A stretch of 64,000 bases of DNA from Flagellimonas amphidinii. GTDB lineage: Bacteria > Bacteroidota > Bacteroidia > Flavobacteriales > Flavobacteriaceae. The DNA is taken from positions 186,001-250,000 of the forward strand of contig NZ_JABFNN010000021.1 of the NCBI RefSeq assembly GCF_013090115.1. The letters run 5' to 3'. Every line of letters starts with the position of its first letter. Position 1 is the stretch's first letter. The notes beneath the pieces are model-generated. The model did no database searches. It saw only the letters and a list, made by a program, of their open reading frames with translations, and was not told the DNA's origin. Below, piece by piece: positions 10,554-19,875 of this stretch. The translations under genes and the position numbers were made by a program.

Positions 10554-11774
10554 CTATCGAATTTTTAGGGTGACAATACTGATAATTGCCAGTAAAATTC
10601 CAATGATCCAAAACCGAGTGACTATTTTGCTTTCGTGGTATAATTTTTTTTGATAGTGGTGGTGCAAAGGCGCCATTAAAAACAACCTTTTGCCTTCACC
10701 ATATTTCTTTTTGGTCCTTTTGAAATAGCTCACTTGCAGCATAACGGAAACCGTTTCGGCAAAGAAGATTCCACATAAAAAGGGAATCAAAAGTTCTTTC
10801 CTTACGATTATGGCAATTACAGCGATTACACCGCCAATGGTCAAACTACCGGTATCTCCCATAAAAACTTGGGCCGGGTAAGCATTGTACCATAAGAATC
10901 CGACCAAGGCCCCAACAAAAGCTGCTATGAAAACCAACAACTCTCCTACCCTTGGGATGTAAAAAATATCCAGATAGGCAGAAAACTCAATATTTCCAGA
11001 CACCAAGGCAAAAATCCCTAGTGTCAAGGCTATAATTGCTGACGAACCTGCCGCAAGACCATCAATACCATCGGTAAGATTGGCACCATTGGATACCGCG
11101 GTGACAATGAGGATTACAATAGGTATAAAAATTATCCATGCATAATCACGCATTCCTTCACCCGTCCATGCAATCAAATCCGAATAATCCAATTCATTTC
11201 CTTTAAAAAAGGGAACATTGGTGGTCACAGCTTTGGATTCCTGTCCAAAGACTTTTTCTACCTTAAAGTTTTCGTTTATGCGAGTCGAGTCCTTTTCTTT
11301 GATGGTTACTTCTGGATGGAAATAGATAACAGCCCCTACAATCAAACCTAAAACGACCTGGCCCATTATTTTAAACCTTCCTTTAAGCCCCTTTTTATCT
11401 TTTTTGAAGATTTTGATGTAGTCATCCACAAAACCTATAATCCCCATCCAAATCATGGTCACGATCAAAAGGATGATATAAATGTTCTTGATATCCGCAA
11501 ACAAAATTACCGGGAGCAATGTGGACATAATAATGATCAAACCTCCCATGGTAGGCGTTCCTGCTTTTTGTTGCTGCCCTTCTAGTCCCAAATCCCTAAT
11601 GGTTTCTCCTATTTGCTTCTTTTGGAGAAAAAGAATGATACGCTTTCCGTAGACCATGGCAATCAAAAGAGAAAGCAATACGGCCATTCCAGCCCTAAAA
11701 GTCTGGTATTGGAACAGTGACGCCCCTGGCAGTTGATATTGTTTCTCTAAAAATTCAAATAAGTAATACAACAT
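10554..11774 (-). CDS. mraY: phospho-N-acetylmuramoyl-pentapeptide transferase MraY
   Basis: Integral membrane enzyme that moves phospho-MurNAc-pentapeptide onto undecaprenyl phosphate to make lipid I. The family motifs AGTPTMGG (residues 71-78), GFVDDY with the catalytic-site DD at 117-118, [10 protein letters not shown] and the C-terminal PLHHHYQ loop are all seen. 406 residues against about 360 in E. coli: the extra length is an insertion around residues 152-210 between two membrane helices, probably extracytoplasmic. Confidence 0.97.
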   Translation of the reverse strand: MLYYLFEFLEKQYQLPGASLFQYQTFRAGMAVLLSLLIAMVYGKRIILFLQKKQIGETIRDLGLEGQQQKAGTPTMGGLIIIMSTLLPVILFADIKNIYIILLIVTMIWMGIIGFVDDYIKIFKKDKKGLKGRFKIMGQVVLGLIVGAVIYFHPEVTIKEKDSTRINENFKVEKVFGQESKAVTTNVPFFKGNELDYSDLIAWTGEGMRDYAWIIFIPIVILIVTAVSNGANLTDGIDGLAAGSSAIIALTLGIFALVSGNIEFSAYLDIFYIPRVGELLVFIAAFVGALVGFLWYNAYPAQVFMGDTGSLTIGGVIAVIAIIVRKELLIPFLCGIFFAETVSVMLQVSYFKRTKKKYGEGKRLFLMAPLHHHYQKKLYHESKIVTRFWIIGILLAIISIVTLKIR

Positions 11775-11785
11775 TGGTCTACTTT

Positions 11786-13249
11786 CTATTTATTTAGGTT
11801 GGACAAAGCCTCCTTTACTTCTTTAAAATCATCAAAATCCACACGTTTCCCGTTGGTCTCCTGATAAGTCTCGTGCCCTTTTCCGGCCACTAGTATAATA
11901 TCATTGGCCAAAGCCAGTTTGCATGCCGTCTTAATGGCTTGCTTCCTATTTTCTATGGACAATACTTTTTTGGTGTTTTGCGGCTCTACCCCAGCTTCCA
12001 TTTCCTCAATAATGGCCTCAGGTGATTCCGTTCTTGGGTTATCCGAAGTGAAAATGGCCTGATTGCTCATCTCTGATGCGATATGACCCATAACCGGACG
12101 CTTCGACTTGTCACGATCACCACCACACCCCACAACGGTGATGACGTTTTCATTTCCAGTCCTCAATGCATTGATCGTAATCAATACATTTTTAAGTGCA
12201 TCCGGCGTATGGGCATAATCAACAATAGCAGTAATTTTCTCTTTCGAAATAAAATATTGAAATCTGCCATCCACTGTTTCCAACTCGCTGATCAATCGAA
12301 GGATTTCCATTTTCTCCAATCCCAAAATGTCAGCGGTGGCATAAATGGCCAGCATGTTGTATGCGTTAAAATCTCCTATGAGTTTGGACCAAACTTCATT
12401 GTCCTCAATCTTTAAAAGTTGTCCATTAAACTGCTTTTCCAATATTTGCGCCCTATAATCCGCATAAGATTTAAGTGCATAAGAATATTTTTTTGCTTTG
12501 GTGTTCTGCAACATCACCAAGCCATTTTTGTCATCAATATTCACCAATGCAAAGGCTGTTTTGGGCAAATCATCAAACAACTTTTTCTTGGTATCCCTAT
12601 AGGCTGCAAATGTTTTGTGATAGTCCAAATGATCATGCGACAGATTGGTGAAAATAGCTCCTGTAAAGTGCAATCCTTCAGACCTTTTTTGATGTATGCC
12701 ATGCGAACTCACCTCCATAAAGCAGAACTCCACTCCATCATCATTCATTTGAGAAAGATGGCCGTTTATCGTCATTGCATCTGGGGTGGTATGCGTAGTT
12801 TTATATTCCGCATCATTTACCATCACTTTTATGGTAGAAATCAATCCAACCTTATAGCCAGCTTTCTTGAACAGGTTATAGAGCAACGTACTTACAGTGG
12901 TCTTCCCATTGGTTCCAGTTATTCCAATCAGTTTTAAGTTCTTGGAAGGATTGTCATAAAAATTGGAAGCTATAATTGACAAAGCGGAATTACTGTTCTC
13001 CACCTTCAAATAGGTCACACCATTTACAATTAATTCCGGAAGTTCTTCACAAACAATTGCCTTTGCTCCTGATTCAACTGCTTTTTGAATATATTCATGC
13101 CCATCGGTAATTGTTCCCCGAACAGCCACAAAAACATCATCCATCTGCACTTTTCTAGAATCAAAATGTACTTGATTGACCATAACGTTTGTATCACCGC
13201 TAACAGCAGACAAACCAACTCCATATAAAATATCCTTCAACAGTTTCAT
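11786..13249 (-). CDS. murE: UDP-MurNAc-tripeptide synthetase MurE (meso-DAP type)
   Basis: Adds the third stem residue. The ATP loop is [12 protein letters not shown], and the C-terminal DNPR motif ([10 protein letters not shown]) is the signature of enzymes that use meso-diaminopimelate rather than lysine. The carbamylated-lysine region and the final [10 protein letters not shown] motif are present. 487 residues. ATGA overlap with the end of ftsI. Confidence 0.97.
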   Translation of the reverse strand: MKLLKDILYGVGLSAVSGDTNVMVNQVHFDSRKVQMDDVFVAVRGTITDGHEYIQKAVESGAKAIVCEELPELIVNGVTYLKVENSNSALSIIASNFYDNPSKNLKLIGITGTNGKTTVSTLLYNLFKKAGYKVGLISTIKVMVNDAEYKTTHTTPDAMTINGHLSQMNDDGVEFCFMEVSSHGIHQKRSEGLHFTGAIFTNLSHDHLDYHKTFAAYRDTKKKLFDDLPKTAFALVNIDDKNGLVMLQNTKAKKYSYALKSYADYRAQILEKQFNGQLLKIEDNEVWSKLIGDFNAYNMLAIYATADILGLEKMEILRLISELETVDGRFQYFISKEKITAIVDYAHTPDALKNVLITINALRTGNENVITVVGCGGDRDKSKRPVMGHIASEMSNQAIFTSDNPRTESPEAIIEEMEAGVEPQNTKKVLSIENRKQAIKTACKLALANDIILVAGKGHETYQETNGKRVDFDDFKEVKEALSNLNK

Positions 13250-15255
13250 GAAAGTTCCAACACTATTTTTTCAACTTGATTGATATCCGTTCCTTGTTTG
13301 ATGGATTGTTTTTTCACCTTTCCATTACCCTTTACTTCTACTTGCAACCCTAAATTTTCGAGAAGAGAAACTGCATCCATACCACTCATTCCCTTTACAT
13401 TGGGGACAGTATCATATTTCTGCTGCACTTGGGCATAATATTTTTGAAAATCTTTTTCCAAGGTATCCTCATCTATATCTTTTTCTTCCACCTCGTCCAC
13501 CATAGGTGAAATGGCATGTATTTTCTGAGCCATGGATTTAAAAACCGGCCCCGATACATCAGCCCCATAATATCCTACGCTTTTATCTGGTTCATGAATG
13601 ATCACTATACAAGAGTATTTTGGATCATCTGCAGGGAAATACCCAGCAAATGAGGAGATATAAGCTAATTTATCAGGGTCTTTGTGGACATAGTTTTTCT
13701 GGCAAGTCCCAGTTTTACCAGCCATGGAGAAATTTTTGGAATAAAGGGCATGACCTGTTCCATATTTTTTCTCGACCACATCTTTCATGAGTTGCCTCAC
13801 CTTCTTTACGGTTTCTTGGGAACAGATAGAAGGGTTCAATACCTGCTTATCAAACTTCTTGATGATTTTACTGCCTTCCCTTACTTCTTTGATCAATCTT
13901 GGTTTTAAAAACTCGCCGTCATTGGCAATGGCATTATAAAACGCCAAAGTCTGCATCGGGGTTAGGGAAACTTCGTATCCATGAGACATCCATCCCAATG
14001 AAATACCAGACCAACCTTCATCCCCTGGATAACGAATAACTGGTTTTCCCTCACCGATAATGGGTAAATCCAACTTTTTGTGAAGCCCCATATTCATCAA
14101 TCGATTGATATACTTTTCAGGTTTGTCCTTGTAGTTTTCATGGATAATCTTAGCAAAAGCTGTGTTGGAAGAGACAGCAAATGCTTCGGTAACAGAAATT
14201 TTGCCATAACCACCCCATTTGGAATCCTTTACCACCCTGTCATAAATTCCATACCTGCCCTTTCCTGTATCCACAACGGTACTCGTATCAATGACTTTAT
14301 CTTCTAAAGCTGCCACCAAAGACATCAACTTAAAGGTGGAACCTGGCTCGTGGGACTCCCCAACGGCATAGTTCAGCTTTTCGTAATATTTTCCTTCTGA
14401 TGTTCTTCCTAAATTGGAAATAGCCTTGATTTCTCCTGTCTTGGTCTCCATAACAACCACACAACCATGATCAGCTTTATATTTCTCCAATTGAGCCAAT
14501 AATTCATGGTGGGCAATATCTTGAATGTTGATATCAATAGTAGAAACCACATCCAATCCATCTTGAGGCTCCACAATATTGTCCAATCCTACAGGCTTCC
14601 ACTGACCTTTGGCTATTTTTTGCTTCAAACGCTTACCTTCTTTACCCCTTAAGTAAGGCTCTCCGAAGGCACCGTCCAATCCCACGCGAGTGTAGTATCC
14701 ATTTTCATCCACACGTTCGTAACCAATACTACGCGCAGCCATTTTTCCTAAAGGATATTCACGAACCACACGATGGGTTTCAATAAAACCGCCTTTATAT
14801 GGCCCCAACTCAAACAAGGGAAACTGTTTGATTCGCACATAATCCAAATAATCCACATCACGGGCCACCAGTTTATATCGATTTCCGTTGGCCCTGGCCA
14901 TACGAAACAATTTTCTATAATAACTTGAAGGTTTATTGAAAAGAACCCCTAAAGAATCTGAAAGTGCAGCGACATTATTTTGAAAGTTTCCTTCGGAAAC
15001 GGTTTTGGCATCAAATCGAATCTCATATTTAGGTACAGAAGCTGCCAAAAGGCTTCCATCATCAGAATAGAGATTACCCCGATTGGGCTCAATGGTGAAC
15101 ATTTTTTCTGTTTTGTTCAGCGCAAGCGCCTTGTAATCCTCTCCTTCTATCATTTGGATATTCACCAACTTGACAACCACGGCAACGGCAAAAACAAAAA
15201 GACCACCTGCAACGAGGTATAGTCTATTCATGATATTTTTTTCTGTGATTGCCAC
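13246..15255 (-). CDS. ftsI: septal transpeptidase FtsI (PBP2/3 family) with PASTA domain
   Basis: Class B penicillin-binding protein that cross-links septal peptidoglycan. One N-terminal membrane helix (about residues 12-30), a dimerisation domain, then the transpeptidase with STFK (active-site Ser), SSN and KTGT motifs. The last about 50 residues form a PASTA domain (starts VPNVKGMSG), usual in Bacteroidetes FtsI but absent from E. coli FtsI. 669 residues. The annotated GTG overlaps the ftsL stop (TAGTG); a second possible start is the ATG at residue 9, just before the membrane helix. Confidence 0.96.
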   Translation of the reverse strand: MAITEKNIMNRLYLVAGGLFVFAVAVVVKLVNIQMIEGEDYKALALNKTEKMFTIEPNRGNLYSDDGSLLAASVPKYEIRFDAKTVSEGNFQNNVAALSDSLGVLFNKPSSYYRKLFRMARANGNRYKLVARDVDYLDYVRIKQFPLFELGPYKGGFIETHRVVREYPLGKMAARSIGYERVDENGYYTRVGLDGAFGEPYLRGKEGKRLKQKIAKGQWKPVGLDNIVEPQDGLDVVSTIDINIQDIAHHELLAQLEKYKADHGCVVVMETKTGEIKAISNLGRTSEGKYYEKLNYAVGESHEPGSTFKLMSLVAALEDKVIDTSTVVDTGKGRYGIYDRVVKDSKWGGYGKISVTEAFAVSSNTAFAKIIHENYKDKPEKYINRLMNMGLHKKLDLPIIGEGKPVIRYPGDEGWSGISLGWMSHGYEVSLTPMQTLAFYNAIANDGEFLKPRLIKEVREGSKIIKKFDKQVLNPSICSQETVKKVRQLMKDVVEKKYGTGHALYSKNFSMAGKTGTCQKNYVHKDPDKLAYISSFAGYFPADDPKYSCIVIIHEPDKSVGYYGADVSGPVFKSMAQKIHAISPMVDEVEEKDIDEDTLEKDFQKYYAQVQQKYDTVPNVKGMSGMDAVSLLENLGLQVEVKGNGKVKKQSIKQGTDINQVEKIVLELS

Positions 15256-15572
15256 TACTTACTTGATTTAACTTTAATTTTTTGAGGAGGATTCTCTGAT
15301 GGTCTTAGGCCACGGGATGCTATGGATTGTCGCAATGAAGATTCCAATTTCATTTGCTGAACCGTTGAACGACCTTCCACAAATTCACTGCGCAACTTTC
15401 TCACCTCTTCATTCAAAGCGGCAATCTCCAACACCTTTTTATCAGCATTGTGGCTGCTTGAAATCATAAGTGCGGCCAAAAAGGAAGCAAAAAGCAGAAA
15501 CATCCAGTTTTTGGGAGCATCCCCACTCACCAAAAACTTTCCTTTTAATATGTCCAATAATCCTTTTTTCAT
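15255..15572 (-). CDS. FtsL-like division protein
   Basis: 105 residues: about 20 cytoplasmic residues, one membrane helix (about 22-40), then a heptad-rich coiled coil (KKVLEIAALNEEVRKLRSE). This is the bitopic topology of FtsL, which together with FtsQ and FtsB activates FtsW-FtsI. Its place between rsmH and ftsI is the FtsL position in all dcw clusters. Sequence identity to classical FtsL is too low to see by eye; the call rests on topology and place. Confidence 0.85.
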   Translation of the reverse strand: MKKGLLDILKGKFLVSGDAPKNWMFLLFASFLAALMISSSHNADKKVLEIAALNEEVRKLRSEFVEGRSTVQQMKLESSLRQSIASRGLRPSENPPQKIKVKSSK

Positions 15573-15579
15573 TTTTTCT

Positions 15580-16482
15580 CTATATGCGTTCCGCTATCCG
15601 GAGTTTTGCACTGCGTGCTCTGTTATTTTTGACTATTTCCTCAGCTGACGGCACAATTAGACCTCCTACTCTCTTTAATGGAACATTTATGTTCCCGTAA
15701 AAATCCTTTTCAGGCTCTCCTTCAAATTTTCCCGCCCTTATAAATCGTTTTACCAATCTGTCCTCGAGCGAATGATAACTGATCAGACTTAATCGACCTC
15801 CTTCTTTCAAAACTTCTGGCACTTGCTGCAAAAATTCTTTGAGCACTTCAATTTCTTGATTGACCTCAATTCTAATTGCTTGATAAATCTGCGCCAAAAT
15901 TTTGTTCTCCTTCATCTTGGGCAAAAAGGAACCTAACACCTTTTTGAGCTCCTCGGTAGTTTTCACAGGAGCATTTAATCGGGATTCCACAATTTTTTTA
16001 GCCATGGCCCTTGCATTGCGCAACTCGCCATATTGAAACAAAACTGTCGCTAAGTCTTCTTGGGAATATGAATTGACCACCTCATAGGCCGACAATTCAC
16101 TCTTTCTGTTCATCCGCATGTCTAAATCCGCATCAAAACGAATGGAAAAACCACGCTCCGCTTCATCAAACTGATGGGAAGAAACCCCAAAATCCGCCAA
16201 GATTCCATCAACTTTCCGAATGCCATAGAACTTTAAATATTGTTTGAGGTACCGAAAGTTCTGATTGATCAATTGAAACCTATCATCCTCAATTGCATTG
16301 ACCAAAGCATCTTCATCTTGATCAAATGCAAATAACTTTCCGTCACCACCCAGCCTTCTTAATATTTCCTTGGAGTGTCCGCCCCCACCAAAGGTGACAT
16401 CCACATAAACACCATTTTCCTTTATGTCCAACCCATCCACCGACTCTTTCAGCAGTACTGGATCATGATACTGCCTAGTCAT
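15580..16482 (-). CDS. rsmH: 16S rRNA m4C1402 methyltransferase RsmH (MraW)
   Basis: SAM-dependent methyltransferase acting on C1402 of 16S rRNA. The start YHDPVLLKESVDGL, the SAM-loop DVTFGGGGHS, the DFGVSSHQFD segment and the C-terminal SYHSLEDRLVKRF motif are diagnostic. The ATG at 16482 is chosen (300 residues) because homologues begin just before YHxPVLL; a TTG three codons upstream is also possible. It overlaps the mraZ stop by 8 nt. Confidence 0.97.
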   Translation of the reverse strand: MTRQYHDPVLLKESVDGLDIKENGVYVDVTFGGGGHSKEILRRLGGDGKLFAFDQDEDALVNAIEDDRFQLINQNFRYLKQYLKFYGIRKVDGILADFGVSSHQFDEAERGFSIRFDADLDMRMNRKSELSAYEVVNSYSQEDLATVLFQYGELRNARAMAKKIVESRLNAPVKTTEELKKVLGSFLPKMKENKILAQIYQAIRIEVNQEIEVLKEFLQQVPEVLKEGGRLSLISYHSLEDRLVKRFIRAGKFEGEPEKDFYGNINVPLKRVGGLIVPSAEEIVKNNRARSAKLRIAERI

Positions 16483-16930
16483 CGTCAGCAAAAATCTCTT
16501 CCGCTAAATCGGCATAATCTTTTTCACTCTCAGATAGGACTTTCTCATATTTGTCCTTGTTCCAAATCTCTATTTTATCAAAAACGGCATTGAGCACAAC
16601 CTCCTTTTCAATTCCTGCGTAATCCACTAAATTCTTTGGGATTTGCAATCTCCCAGTATCCCCATCAATGGCCACTTCCTTCATTCCCGCCACAAAGTTT
16701 CTCACAAAAGCATCATACTTTCGGTTCATCCTGCTCTTCTTCAAGACTTTCTGCATAAGCACATCAAACTCTTGTTTGGGATACAACTCTAAACATTGCT
16801 GAAAAACCGATCTCTTAATCACAAACCCATCCTGCAAAACAGGCAACAACTGATTCTTCAAGGAAATAGGCAAAATCACCCTTCCTTTGGTATCAGCTTT
16901 GCAATCATGTTGTCCTATGATATGGGTCAC
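16475..16930 (-). CDS. mraZ: transcriptional regulator MraZ
   Basis: 151 residues with two SpoVT/AbrB-like half repeats, each carrying the family pattern (DCKADTKGRVILP near residue 10 and DGDTGRLQIPKNL near residue 94). MraZ assembles into a ring that binds spaced direct repeats upstream of its own operon and usually represses it. It is the first gene of the dcw cluster. A -7 box and three such repeats are found directly upstream (16960-17006). Confidence 0.96.
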   Translation of the reverse strand: MTHIIGQHDCKADTKGRVILPISLKNQLLPVLQDGFVIKRSVFQQCLELYPKQEFDVLMQKVLKKSRMNRKYDAFVRNFVAGMKEVAIDGDTGRLQIPKNLVDYAGIEKEVVLNAVFDKIEIWNKDKYEKVLSESEKDYADLAEEIFADDD

Positions 16931-16959
16931 TAGAAATCAATTAGTTACTTATAACAACT

Positions 16960-16967
16960 CAAATATA
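16960..16967 (-). promoter_or_regulatory. -7 promoter box of the dcw cluster
   Basis: The minus strand reads TATATTTG, an exact match to the Bacteroidetes -7 consensus TAnnTTTG. The expected start of transcription is about 20-25 nt before the mraZ ATG. No TTG sits at the ideal 19-nt spacing; that region is occupied by the MraZ boxes. Confidence 0.65.
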
Positions 16968-16976
16968 TAGATTTTA

Positions 16977-17006
16977 TTTCCACATTTATCCACTTAACTC
17001 CACTTT
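16977..17006 (-). promoter_or_regulatory. MraZ operator: three direct repeats with 10-nt period
   Basis: On the minus strand AAAGTGGAGT, TAAGTGGATA and AATGTGGAAA follow each other without gaps, so GTGGA recurs exactly every 10 nt (complements at 16979, 16989 and 16999). A fourth AGTGGA lies 21 nt further upstream (17020-17024). Spaced AAAGTG-like direct repeats in front of mraZ are the known kind of MraZ binding site. The repeats cover the region just upstream of the -7 box, consistent with repression of the cluster by its first gene product. Confidence 0.75.
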
Positions 17007-17162
17007 TGTTAATAAATAATCCACTTTTTGGATGAAAAAGGCTTTTTAGTAGATAAAAACATCACCCCTCCACCGTTCTCTGACAATCGGACAGATTCAT
17101 TCCATTGTAAATTCTTTGGTTTTCCTGTTAAACAACTCCAAATCCGTGTGATTTGAATTGCC

Positions 17163-17170
17163 TATATTTG
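17163..17170 (+). promoter_or_regulatory. -7 promoter box of the hydrolase-engB pair
   Basis: TATATTTG, an exact match to TAnnTTTG, 26 nt before the ATG of the alpha/beta hydrolase. No clear -33 TTG at 19-nt spacing. The 230 bases between the MraZ boxes and this gene hold no other gene. Confidence 0.6.
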
Positions 17171-17196
17171 CGCTCTCAAGACCAACTAACTGTTAG

Positions 17197-17961
17197 ATGG
17201 AAGAGCATATTATTGAGGAAGGCAAATACCGCTATATTGAGGTAGGAGAAGGCACACCTATGATTATCTTACATGGTCTCATGGGAGGATTGAGCAACTT
17301 CCAAGGAGTTTCCGAATACTTTCCATCCAAGGGCTATAGAGTATTGATTCCAGAGTTGCCAATTTATGATATGCCCATGCTCAAGACCACCGTAAAAAAC
17401 TTTGCCAAATTCTTGGAAGAGTTTATCGAATTCAAGGAACTTGAAAATGTCATTCTTTTAGGGAATTCGCTTGGCGGACATATTGGCCTTCTACACACCA
17501 AAATGTATCCTGAAAAGGTAAAAGCTTTGGTCATAACAGGAAGTTCTGGGCTCTATGAAAGTGCAATGGGAGACGGCTACCCTAAGCGAGGCGACTATGA
17601 ATTCATCAAAAAGAAAGCCCAAGATGTATTCTACGATCCTGAAGTGGCCACCAAAGAGATTGTGGATGAGGTTTTTGCCACAGTAAATGACCGGATGAAA
17701 CTGGTAAAGACCCTCGCCATTGCCAAAAGCGCCATCAGACATAATATGTCCAAGGACCTACCCCACATGAATACTCCAACATGCATAATCTGGGGTGAAA
17801 ATGATACGGTAACCCCACCCAATGTTGCTAAAGAATTTCATGAATTGTTGCCCGATGCTGATCTGTTCTGGATTCCAAAATGTGGGCATGCACCAATGAT
17901 GGAGCACCCAGAGGAATTCAATGTTATTTTGGAAGCTTGGTTGGCGCAACGTAATTTCTAA
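17197..17961 (+). CDS. alpha/beta-hydrolase fold protein
   Basis: 254 residues with the oxyanion-side HGLMGGLSN loop, the nucleophile elbow GNSLGG (Ser near residue 92), the acid in GENDTVTPP and the base in CGHAPMMEHP, so the catalytic triad is complete. The fold covers esterases, lipases and C-C hydrolases; the substrate cannot be told. There is no signal peptide, so it is cytoplasmic. It is 2 nt upstream of engB and divergent from the dcw cluster, an arrangement common in flavobacteria. Confidence 0.85.
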   Translation: MEEHIIEEGKYRYIEVGEGTPMIILHGLMGGLSNFQGVSEYFPSKGYRVLIPELPIYDMPMLKTTVKNFAKFLEEFIEFKELENVILLGNSLGGHIGLLHTKMYPEKVKALVITGSSGLYESAMGDGYPKRGDYEFIKKKAQDVFYDPEVATKEIVDEVFATVNDRMKLVKTLAIAKSAIRHNMSKDLPHMNTPTCIIWGENDTVTPPNVAKEFHELLPDADLFWIPKCGHAPMMEHPEEFNVILEAWLAQRNF

Positions 17962-17963
17962 TT

Positions 17964-18578
17964 ATGAAAATTACTTCGGCGGAATTTGTAATGAGCAATT
18001 CCAATGTGGCCCAATGCCCAAAAGAGCCACTGCCCGAATATGCTTTTATTGGACGTTCCAATGTTGGAAAGTCTTCTTTGATCAATATGTTAGTGGATCG
18101 CAAAGGTTTGGCCAAAACTTCGGGGCGACCAGGAAAAACACAGTTGATCAATCACTTTAAAATTAATAACAACTGGTTTTTGGTGGATTTGCCCGGATAT
18201 GGTTATGCGAGGGTTTCCAAAAAAGAAAAAAGAACTTTTCAAAAATACATCAAGGAGTATTTTCAAAAACGCAAACAATTGGTCTGCGGTTTTGTATTGG
18301 TTGATATCCGCCACGATCCCCAACCCATTGATCTTGAGTTTATGGAATGGTTGGGCATGAACCAAATTCCTTTTGCGATTATCTTCACTAAATCTGATAA
18401 GCTAAAACCAGAAGCTATTAAGAAAAATACCCAAAACTATCTTCAAAAATTAATGGATGACGCTTGGGAAGAAGCCCCTCTCCATTTTGTCACTTCATCC
18501 TCAAATAGAACAGGTCGTGAAGAGCTTTTAAATTATATTGATGGCATTAACCAAGAAGTTTTTAAATCCTCGTCTTAA
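17964..18578 (+). CDS. engB: ribosome biogenesis GTP-binding protein EngB (YsxC/YihA)
   Basis: Small GTPase needed for large-subunit assembly. G1 GRSNVGKSS at residues 30-38, switch region with GKTQ, G3 DLPG at 75-78, G4 TKSD near residue 139 and G5 TSS near the end. 204 residues is normal. Its 3' end overlaps the convergent small gene at 18562 by 17 nt. Confidence 0.96.
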   Translation: MKITSAEFVMSNSNVAQCPKEPLPEYAFIGRSNVGKSSLINMLVDRKGLAKTSGRPGKTQLINHFKINNNWFLVDLPGYGYARVSKKEKRTFQKYIKEYFQKRKQLVCGFVLVDIRHDPQPIDLEFMEWLGMNQIPFAIIFTKSDKLKPEAIKKNTQNYLQKLMDDAWEEAPLHFVTSSSNRTGREELLNYIDGINQEVFKSSS

Positions 18579-18945
18579 TTAACTTAATCAATTCCTTCGT
18601 TGTTTGCATTGAATTTAATTCTTCTGCTGTAATCAAAACCTCCAACCCATACATATTTTCTGAAAGGACAATAGGAAAGGTAAATTTATGACCAAACTTG
18701 CTGGCATATTCTTTTTGAAATTCATCCTTATGCAAAAATACCATTGCAAGGTTGCTTTCCTTTCTGAACTTTTTCCACTTTCTATTTTCTGAAACCAGAC
18801 CGTATGTAATATCACATAAATTGCATTGATACGTATTTGGACTAAATATCTTGTGCACACTGTCCAGAATGGCATTTCGGGTACCAGAATCGGCATTGTA
18901 AACAAATACTAGTTTTTGTATGGGCTCCGTACGCATTCCTTTCAT
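18562..18945 (-). CDS. conserved small cytoplasmic protein of unknown function
   Basis: 127 residues without signal peptide or membrane helix. It opens with a strand-like segment LVFVYNADSGTRNAILDSVHK and carries a CNLCDITYG motif (two cysteines, CxxC spacing) near residue 40, then KWKKFRKES and a C-terminal helical part. The CxxC on an alpha/beta background could be a redox or metal site, but there is no clear family I can name. It is convergent with engB, with the coding ends overlapping. The ORF is kept as real because of its length, good codon pattern and clean start. Confidence 0.65.
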   Translation of the reverse strand: MKGMRTEPIQKLVFVYNADSGTRNAILDSVHKIFSPNTYQCNLCDITYGLVSENRKWKKFRKESNLAMVFLHKDEFQKEYASKFGHKFTFPIVLSENMYGLEVLITAEELNSMQTTKELIKLIKTRI

Positions 18946-19041
18946 TTAAATTTTAAGCAAGAACGAACTTCTTTGCTGAATTAAATATTCAATTTGTCGA
19001 ATTTTTCTTTTTCTTTATACAGCGTACATTAATCAAATTTT

Positions 19042-19536
19042 ATGGAACAATCAAAAAAGACCACGCCTTCTGCATTTATCAAAACACTATCTATGTTGCA
19101 CATGGTACTTTTATCAAGTCCAATTATCATTGGAAGTATATTTTACTTTCTGGTTGAGGAAACTCGTTTAAGTTTTAATGATACCGAAGATATTTTTTTA
19201 ATGGTGGTGCCCGTTTTAGCAATTGGAGGACTCTTTTTGAGTGATTTCATATTCAGGCAGTTCGTTAAAAAAATTCCGAGCAGGGAAAGTCTACGGCGAA
19301 AATTGTTCCATTATCAGTCTGCATCAATCATAAGGTATGGATTATTGGAAGGCCCAGCAATTTTTGGGGCAGTGGCATTTTATAGCACCCAAAACCTTGC
19401 CTATTTATTGATTGCATCTGTTTTGATACTCTATTTGGCACTACAATATCCCACCAAGGATAGAATTGAACGAAATTTGAATCTTCAAGGAGCAGAAAAA
19501 GCTCAATTCAATAGGTTAAACCAACCTTTGGAATAG
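19042..19536 (+). CDS. small integral membrane protein, unknown function
   Basis: 164 residues with four hydrophobic segments (about 20-40, 52-70, 98-115 and 118-136), a basic loop KKIPSRESLRRK in the middle and a charged tail. Both ends are predicted inside the cell. There are no catalytic motifs I can see. It stands alone between divergent and convergent neighbours and ends 6 nt before the gldC stop. Confidence 0.65.
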   Translation: MEQSKKTTPSAFIKTLSMLHMVLLSSPIIIGSIFYFLVEETRLSFNDTEDIFLMVVPVLAIGGLFLSDFIFRQFVKKIPSRESLRRKLFHYQSASIIRYGLLEGPAIFGAVAFYSTQNLAYLLIASVLILYLALQYPTKDRIERNLNLQGAEKAQFNRLNQPLE

Positions 19537-19542
19537 TTAGAA

Positions 19543-19875
19543 CTATTTTAGTTCCAGCTTTTCAGCGAAGTAATCGCAGAAATCCTTCATGGTAGCGGTC
19601 ATTTTTTCGTCCTGAGTGGCTTTCATAAAAGTATCGGACATCGTCACTAAAGTCTGATGAAAGAAAATTTTCATTTCATCAACGGGCATATCCTTGGTCC
19701 AAAGGTCAATTTTCAAAGATTCTTTATGCTTACTATCCCAAACTGATAGCATCATCGCCTTGGCCTCCTCACTTTCAATTCCGCCATCCTGCGCCGTCCA
19801 TGTCAATTCTTCGGGCACTCTGTTTTCATCAAGTCCAACTGTTAACTTTATCTCTGAAGTATGTGCTACAGCCAT
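19543..19875 (-). CDS. gldC: gliding motility protein GldC
   Basis: 110 residues, soluble, no signal sequence, starting SEIKLTVGLDENRVPEELTW and containing MLSVWD and LRIDLWTKDM-like segments (here LKIDLWTKDM), the pattern of GldC, which accompanies GldB in gliding Bacteroidetes. GldC supports spreading of colonies but is not fully essential in Flavobacterium. The gene follows gldB with no gap. Confidence 0.88.
   Translation of the reverse strand: MAVAHTSEIKLTVGLDENRVPEELTWTAQDGGIESEEAKAMMLSVWDSKHKESLKIDLWTKDMPVDEMKIFFHQTLVTMSDTFMKATQDEKMTATMKDFCDYFAEKLELK

Noticed and set aside
12419-12937. 172-codon plus-strand frame opposite murE
   Set aside because: Antisense to murE, whose motifs cover the region; composition is shadow-like (many Ile, Phe, His, Cys).
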